Part shown: piece after piece, positions 7,058-11,268 of the stretch | How the letters are laid out: every line of letters starts with the position of its first letter | How positions within the stretch are numbered: the first letter of the stretch is position 1 | Assembly (NCBI GenBank): GCA_003157225.1 | Contig: PMIZ01000521.1 | Location: 1 to 11,268, forward strand | DNA from: Actinomycetota bacterium | Lineage (GTDB): Bacteria > Actinomycetota > Thermoleophilia > RBG-16-64-13 | Reading direction: 5' to 3' | DNA: 11,268 bases | Position numbers and translations under genes: made by a program | The notes under the pieces: model-generated | What the model saw: only the letters and a program-made list of their open reading frames with translations | What the model was told of the DNA's origin: nothing | Databases searched by the model: none

Positions 7058-9168
7058 CCGAAGAGCCGACTGTGACGCTCACCGTCGACGGTCGCGAGGT
7101 TGCGGCGCCTTCGGGCGTGAGCGTCCTCGACGCCGCCCTCGAGGCGGGCATCTATGTGCCTCACCTTTGCCATCACCCGGACCTGCCGCCCGGCGGCGTC
7201 TGCCGGCTCTGCGTGGTCGAGATCGCGGGCACCGATGGGGTGGTCGCCTCGTGCAGCACGCCGGTGACCGCGGGCATGTCGGTCCGCACCCAGTCGGACG
7301 AGATCTCCCGTCTGCGGCGCCTGGCCATGGAGCTGCTCCTGGTCGGGCACCCACCCGAGTGCGGCACCTGCCAGAAGTACCTCAACTGCGAGCTTCAGTC
7401 CCTCAAGCAGTACCTGGGGGTCGAGGAACTGCGCGTGAAGAGGCGTCCGAAGCTGCTGCCCGTGAACGACGGCAATCCGCTCTTTGTCTACGACCCCAAC
7501 AAGTGCGTGCTCTGCGGGCGCTGCGTCCGCGCCTGCTGCGAGCTGCGTGAAGTCGGTGTGCTCTCCTACCAGAAGCGGGGCAGCGAGTCATACATATATA
7601 CCGTCGCGGGCGGACCGCTGGCCGAATCTGGCTGCCGCTTCTGCGGGGCCTGCGCCGAGGTGTGCCCGACGGGCGCGATCCAGGACAAAGAGGACCTGAT
7701 GAGGGACCAGAATCGCAAGGCGACGTTGGTCCCCTGCAAGAGCTCGTGCCCCGCCGAGATCGATGTGCCCCGGTACGTTCGGTCGGTGAAGGAGGGCGAC
7801 TACTCCGCGGCTGTGGCCGTGATCCGCGAGAAGGTTCCGTTCCCCGGGGTGCTCGGCTACATCTGCGACCATCCGTGCGAGGACGAGTGCCGCAGAGGTG
7901 AGATCAACCAGTCGGTGTCCATCCGGGAGCTCAAGCGCTTCGCGGCCGAACACGACCGGGAAGAGGCCTGGAAACAGAGGGTCGCGCCTGCTTCTTCCAC
8001 CGACAAGCGCGTGGCCGTCATTGGCTCAGGACCGGCGGGCTTGACCGCGGCCTACTGTCTGCGCCTGCAGGGCCACGAGGTGACTGTCTTCGAGGCGCTC
8101 CCCGAAGCGGGAGGCATGCTGCGCTACGGCGTGCCCGAATACCGGCTGCCGCGCCGGGTTCTGGACGCTGAGATCAAGGACATAGAAGAGACGGGCGTCG
8201 CCATCAAGACCGGCGCCTGGGTCGAGACGCTCGATCAGCTCTTCCAAGAGGGATACGACGCGGTCCTGGTCGCGGTTGGCGCTCACAAAGGCCAGAAGCT
8301 GCGGATACCCGGGGCGAACAGCCAGGGGGCGCTGGTGAGCACCGACTTCTTGCGAGCCGTGAACCTCGGCGAGCAAGTGGCGGTGGGCAAGAAGGTGGTG
8401 GTGCTTGGGGGCGGCAACGTCGCGTTCGACTGTGCTCGCGTGGCCCGGCGCCTGGGCGCCGAAGACGTTCGCATAGCCTGCCTGGAATGCAGAGCAGAGA
8501 TGCCGGCAAGCGCCGATGAACTGGAGCAGGGCGAAGACGAAGGCATCACCATCGATGCGTCGCGCACCTCTACCCGCATCGTGAACAGCGACGGCAAGGT
8601 GGCCGGCGTGCAGTTGCTCGAGGTGGACAAGTTCTACTTCGACGAGGATGGGGTCCCGCAGATCGAGGTCGTCGATGGTTCCGAGCACGTGGTAGAGGCC
8701 GACACGGTCATCTTCGCCGTGGGCCAGCGCCCGGACCTACCCCAGGAGTTCGACCTCGACAAGACCGACCGCGGCCTCGTCGAACTGGACCCTTTCACCC
8801 ACTCGACGAGCAGAGAAGGGGTGTTCGGCGCCGGCGACGCGGTGTCCGGAACCGCTTCCGCGATCAAGGCCATGGCTTCGGGTCGGCAGGCGGCCATCGC
8901 GGTAGACAAGTTCCTGGGCGGCAGCGGCAGGATAGACCGAAAACTGGCCCCGCCCTTCGAGCCGACGGCCTGCCTCGGGCCGGGCGAAGGCTTCGCGGCA
9001 CTAGACCGAGCGCCGGAGACGTGCGTGCTGCCGGAGGAGCGGCTGAGCGGCTTCTGTGAGGTCGTGCAGAGCATGGATCAAGAGGCCGCCGGCTACGAGT
9101 CGGCCCGCTGCCTGCAGTGCGATCTCCGGCTCAAGATCAAGACGGTGAAGTTCTGGGGCAACTACTGA
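7054..9168 (+). CDS. NuoG N-terminal Fe-S region fused to a GltD/NfnB-like NAD(P)H oxidoreductase
   Basis: A 704-aa cytoplasmic electron-transfer flavoprotein. Domains in order: a plant-type [2Fe-2S] domain (C39, C50, C53, C67); the NuoG-type His/Cys [4Fe-4S] site (H99, C103, C106, C112); a two-cluster ferredoxin (C151, C154, C157, C161 and C194, C197, C200, C204); the GltD N-terminal cysteine set (C228, C232, C271, C275, C279); an FAD Rossmann motif GSGPAGL (324-330); an NAD(P) Rossmann motif GGGNVA (452-457); the FAD-binding VFGAGDAV (590-597); and a closing CLQC (686-689). Glutamate synthase beta and NfnB use this module to exchange electrons between NAD(P)H and Fe-S clusters. Here the FAD module is wired directly to NuoG-type clusters, with the NuoF-like protein as obvious partner (ATGA overlap at 7054). 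NADH versus NADPH preference is not settled. The frame is open further upstream to 6808 but that part shadows the NuoF-like gene. Confidence 0.92.
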   Translation: MTEEPTVTLTVDGREVAAPSGVSVLDAALEAGIYVPHLCHHPDLPPGGVCRLCVVEIAGTDGVVASCSTPVTAGMSVRTQSDEISRLRRLAMELLLVGHPPECGTCQKYLNCELQSLKQYLGVEELRVKRRPKLLPVNDGNPLFVYDPNKCVLCGRCVRACCELREVGVLSYQKRGSESYIYTVAGGPLAESGCRFCGACAEVCPTGAIQDKEDLMRDQNRKATLVPCKSSCPAEIDVPRYVRSVKEGDYSAAVAVIREKVPFPGVLGYICDHPCEDECRRGEINQSVSIRELKRFAAEHDREEAWKQRVAPASSTDKRVAVIGSGPAGLTAAYCLRLQGHEVTVFEALPEAGGMLRYGVPEYRLPRRVLDAEIKDIEETGVAIKTGAWVETLDQLFQEGYDAVLVAVGAHKGQKLRIPGANSQGALVSTDFLRAVNLGEQVAVGKKVVVLGGGNVAFDCARVARRLGAEDVRIACLECRAEMPASADELEQGEDEGITIDASRTSTRIVNSDGKVAGVQLLEVDKFYFDEDGVPQIEVVDGSEHVVEADTVIFAVGQRPDLPQEFDLDKTDRGLVELDPFTHSTSREGVFGAGDAVSGTASAIKAMASGRQAAIAVDKFLGGSGRIDRKLAPPFEPTACLGPGEGFAALDRAPETCVLPEERLSGFCEVVQSMDQEAAGYESARCLQCDLRLKIKTVKFWGNY

Positions 9169-9190
9169 GTCTAGTAACACAGCCTTATCA

Positions 9191-9196
9191 GAAGGG
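9191..9196 (+). promoter_or_regulatory. Ribosome binding site that decides the first flavoprotein start
   Basis: GAAGGG directly abuts an ATG at 9197 (no spacing) but lies 6 nt before ATG 9203. The second is therefore the likely start, and its MGSIP N-terminus aligns with MSTIP of the neighbouring paralogue. Confidence 0.65.
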
Positions 9197-9202
9197 ATGA
9201 CC

Positions 9203-10654
9203 ATGGGTTCTATACCTGCACAAGCTGATGTCGCGGTCGTCGGTTCCGGTGCTGCCGGATTGACCGCGGCTCTGACCCTGGCAGAGGGCGGCGCGAAGGT
9301 GGTCGTGTTCGAGAAGCAGCGCTCCCTGGGTGGGACCTCCAACTTCTTCCAGGGCACCTTCGCCGTCGAAAGCGATATGCAGCTCGAGCGCTACGTGGAC
9401 TACACGCGCGATCAGTGCTTCAAGAACACCATGGACTACAGTCACTGGCGCGCCAATCCCCGGCTAGTCAGGGCGATAATCGACGAATCGGGCCCGACCA
9501 TAGGCTGGTTGCAGAGCCAGGGTGTTGTGTTCGTCGACGCCACCATAAACATGCCCGAAGCGCCCCTCACCTACCATGTCGTCAGAGGCAGGGGCGAAGC
9601 GGTGGTCAAGGCCTTGGTCGACCAGGCGAAGAGCAGAGGCGCCACCTTCCTGCCCGGCACTCCTGTCGTCAGCCTTTTGAAAGAGGGCGGCCGGATAGCC
9701 GGGGTTGTCGCGGATGCCGACGGTGAGGAGGTGGAAGTGGCGGTGAAGGCGGTCGTGGTCGCGAGCGGCGGCTTCGCCAACAACAAGGAGTGGATCAAGA
9801 AATACACGGGGTACGACCTCGGAGTCAACCTGATACCAGTCGGCAACACGGGTAAGACCGGAGACGGTCTGCGCATGGCCTGGGAGGTGGGCGCCGCCGA
9901 AGAGGGCGTGAGTACCATCGAGATGTTCAGGGTCGCGCCGACCGGCGACGAATTCGCCATGGGCTGCAACCTCGAGCAGGCGTCTGCCCAGCCCGACCTG
10001 TGGGTAACGGCTCGTGGAGAGAGATTCTGTGACGAAACGATCACCTTCTGGGATACCCCGGTCGGGAATGCCCAGGGAAGGTACATGAAGGACGGCTACA
10101 CCTTCAGCGTTTTCGATGACTCGATAATCGAGAGGCTGACGCAGCGTGGTCTGGATAAGGGCGTCGGCGTCGACTTCCCCCCAGGCTACAAGCTGACGAA
10201 TCTGCACCAGGAGATCCAGGCCGCTCTCGCCCATGGCGGCAAGCAGGTCTTCGCGGCCGACTCACTCGCCGAGCTCGCTGCCCAGCTAGAAGTCGATCCG
10301 GCCGTGCTGCAGGCGACCGTGGAAGAGTACAACCACTATTGCGCTCAGGGTCATGACGAGCTCTTTGCGAAGGATGCCCGGTACCTACGCTCCCTGATCG
10401 GTCCGAAGTTCTACGCTACAAGAGCGCGCACCGTCTTCCTGGGGACGATGGGAGGCATCAAGGTCAACGGGAGACTGGAAGTGCTGGACAAGAAGGACAA
10501 CGTAATACCCGGGCTTTACGCCGGGGGCTTCGATGCCGGGGGCATGTACGGCGACAGCTATCCCATCAAGAGCTCGTCGGGTCTGGCCTCGTCCTTCGCG
10601 CTCAACTCGGGGCGGATCGCCGGGAAGAGTGCCCTGCGGTACCTGGCGAAGTAG
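9203..10654 (+). CDS. FAD-dependent oxidoreductase, fumarate reductase/KstD superfamily (copy 1)
   Basis: A 483-aa soluble flavoprotein with the FAD_binding_2 fold. The ADP-binding motif GSGAAG is at residues 14-19 (numbered from ATG 9203), with the acidic end of the second strand in VVVFEKQ; GGTSNFFQGTFAVES follows as the flavin-contact loop; the ASGGFANN segment, GNTGKTGDGLRMAWEVGA and the C-terminal PGLYAGGFDAGGMYGDSYP-SGRIAG region complete the FAD fold. No signal peptide, heme-binding CxxCH or FMN-attachment domain is seen, so the electron donor must be a separate protein, plausibly the Fe-S proteins encoded upstream. From memory of flavocytochrome c3, the catalytic Arg of the RF-x-x-E-x-x-x-R stretch is Phe here (F282), HHTMGG reads LGTMGG, and the RLGGNA arginine is missing. 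It is thus probably not a fumarate reductase; enone, steroid-like or alicyclic substrates are possible. A 34-bp gap separates it from the upstream gene. Confidence 0.9.
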   Translation: MGSIPAQADVAVVGSGAAGLTAALTLAEGGAKVVVFEKQRSLGGTSNFFQGTFAVESDMQLERYVDYTRDQCFKNTMDYSHWRANPRLVRAIIDESGPTIGWLQSQGVVFVDATINMPEAPLTYHVVRGRGEAVVKALVDQAKSRGATFLPGTPVVSLLKEGGRIAGVVADADGEEVEVAVKAVVVASGGFANNKEWIKKYTGYDLGVNLIPVGNTGKTGDGLRMAWEVGAAEEGVSTIEMFRVAPTGDEFAMGCNLEQASAQPDLWVTARGERFCDETITFWDTPVGNAQGRYMKDGYTFSVFDDSIIERLTQRGLDKGVGVDFPPGYKLTNLHQEIQAALAHGGKQVFAADSLAELAAQLEVDPAVLQATVEEYNHYCAQGHDELFAKDARYLRSLIGPKFYATRARTVFLGTMGGIKVNGRLEVLDKKDNVIPGLYAGGFDAGGMYGDSYPIKSSSGLASSFALNSGRIAGKSALRYLAK

Positions 10655-10669
10655 AGAACATCGACACTG

Positions 10670-11268
10670 ATGAGCACGATACCTGTGAACACCGATGTGG
10701 TCGTTGTCGGCTCCGGCGCCGCCGGCCTGGCCGCGGCGCTCACTCTGGCCGATGGCGGAGCCAAGGTCGTCGTCTTTGAGAAGCAACGCGCTCTCGGAGG
10801 CACCTCAAACTTCATCCATGGCACCTTCGCCGTGGAGAGCCATATGCAGCGGGAGCGCTACATCGACCTCACGCGCGATCAGGCTTTCAAAGGCATCATG
10901 GAATACAGCCACTGGAGGGCCAATCCACGGCTGGTACGGGCCATCGTCGATGAATCGGGCGCGACCATAACCTGGCTGCAGAAGCTGGGCGCGGTGTTCA
11001 CCGACGCGACCATCAACATGCCCGCTGCCCCCCGCACGTACCACCTCATCAAGGGCAAAGGAGAAGCGGTCGTCAAGGCGCTGGTCGTCGAGGCGAAACA
11101 GAAGGGTGTGGGGCTGCTGCCGGGCATGCCGGTCACCGGGATACTGAAGCGGGATGGCCGTGTTCGTGGTGTCACCGTGGACGACGACGGCGAGCAGGTG
11201 GACGTCACCGCCAAGGCCGTGATGATCGCCACCGGTGGTTTCGCCAACAACAAGGAGTGGATCAAGAA
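10670..11268 (+). CDS. FAD-dependent oxidoreductase, tandem paralogue (copy 2, 3' partial)
   Basis: Starts at ATG 10670, 15 bp after copy 1 stops, and runs off the window after 199 complete codons. It aligns without gaps to copy 1 from the first Met: by hand count 142 of 199 residues match (~71%). The FAD motif VVVGSGAAGL, the FEKQRALGGTSNF loop, the YSHWRANPRLVRAI stretch, DATINMP and TGGFANNKEWIK are all kept. Differences cluster in the loops (for example IHG for FQG after the GGTSNF loop, and D to H and L to R in the following helix), so the two copies may differ in substrate or form a heteromer. The Shine-Dalgarno signal is weak (only GAGAA near 10654), so translation may rely on re-initiation from copy 1. 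The catalytic C-terminal half is outside the window. Confidence 0.9.
   Translation, partial: MSTIPVNTDVVVVGSGAAGLAAALTLADGGAKVVVFEKQRALGGTSNFIHGTFAVESHMQRERYIDLTRDQAFKGIMEYSHWRANPRLVRAIVDESGATITWLQKLGAVFTDATINMPAAPRTYHLIKGKGEAVVKALVVEAKQKGVGLLPGMPVTGILKRDGRVRGVTVDDDGEQVDVTAKAVMIATGGFANNKEWIK

Noticed and set aside
7589..7601. Short AT-rich patch (catacatatatac) in GC-rich DNA
   Set aside because: It simply encodes Ser-Tyr-Ile-Tyr-Thr in the ferredoxin region and has no other signal around it.
9169..9202. Gap before the first flavoprotein as a terminator or promoter site
   Set aside because: Only 34 bp, with no hairpin and no paired -35/-10 elements; it holds just the ribosome binding site.
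1..11268. tRNA, rRNA, CRISPR arrays, insertion sequences and attachment sites
   Set aside because: No direct-repeat arrays, transposase genes, terminal inverted repeats or tRNA-like sequences were seen; almost all bases are accounted for by coding sequence.

Overview
All recognisable genes in this window lie on the plus strand in one tightly packed array that enters at the left edge and leaves at the right edge. The DNA is GC-rich, GTG starts are used, and the substrate-binding protein has an Ala/Thr-rich linker near its N-terminus. This points to a high-GC bacterium, plausibly an actinomycetote. The many Fe-S and flavin centres suggest an anaerobic or low-oxygen lifestyle. The taxonomic guess is weak because no rRNA or marker gene is present.

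Left part (1-4542): a complete HAAT-type (branched-chain amino acid family) ABC importer. It has a substrate-binding lipoprotein (5' truncated), two permeases (LivH-like and LivM-like) and two ATPases (LivG-like and LivF-like). A 119-bp gap between the binding protein and the first permease holds a perfect 13-bp inverted repeat. The remaining importer genes overlap each other.

Middle (4554-9168): an aldo/keto reductase starts 11 bp after the importer. It is followed by a 95-aa ABM-fold (YgiN-like) protein, a NuoF-like protein and a 704-aa fusion of the NuoG N-terminal Fe-S region to a GltD/NfnB-like FAD/NAD(P)H module. The last three genes overlap and are probably translationally coupled. The NuoF-like protein keeps the N3 [4Fe-4S] cysteines but has lost much of the FMN/NADH-binding signature, and no NuoE gene is seen.

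Right part (9203-11268): two tandem paralogous FAD flavoproteins of the fumarate reductase/3-ketosteroid dehydrogenase superfamily. They are about 71% identical over the 199 residues that can be compared, and the second is cut by the window end. The first lacks the Arg/His residues used by true fumarate reductases, so its substrate is probably something else.

Working model (inference): the importer brings in a small organic compound, possibly an aromatic, alicyclic or other unsaturated acid or ketone. The aldo/keto reductase and the two flavoproteins reduce or dehydrogenate it. The NuoF*/NuoG-GltD pair carries electrons between NAD(P)H and these flavoproteins through a Fe-S chain. The identity of the substrate cannot be read from the sequence.
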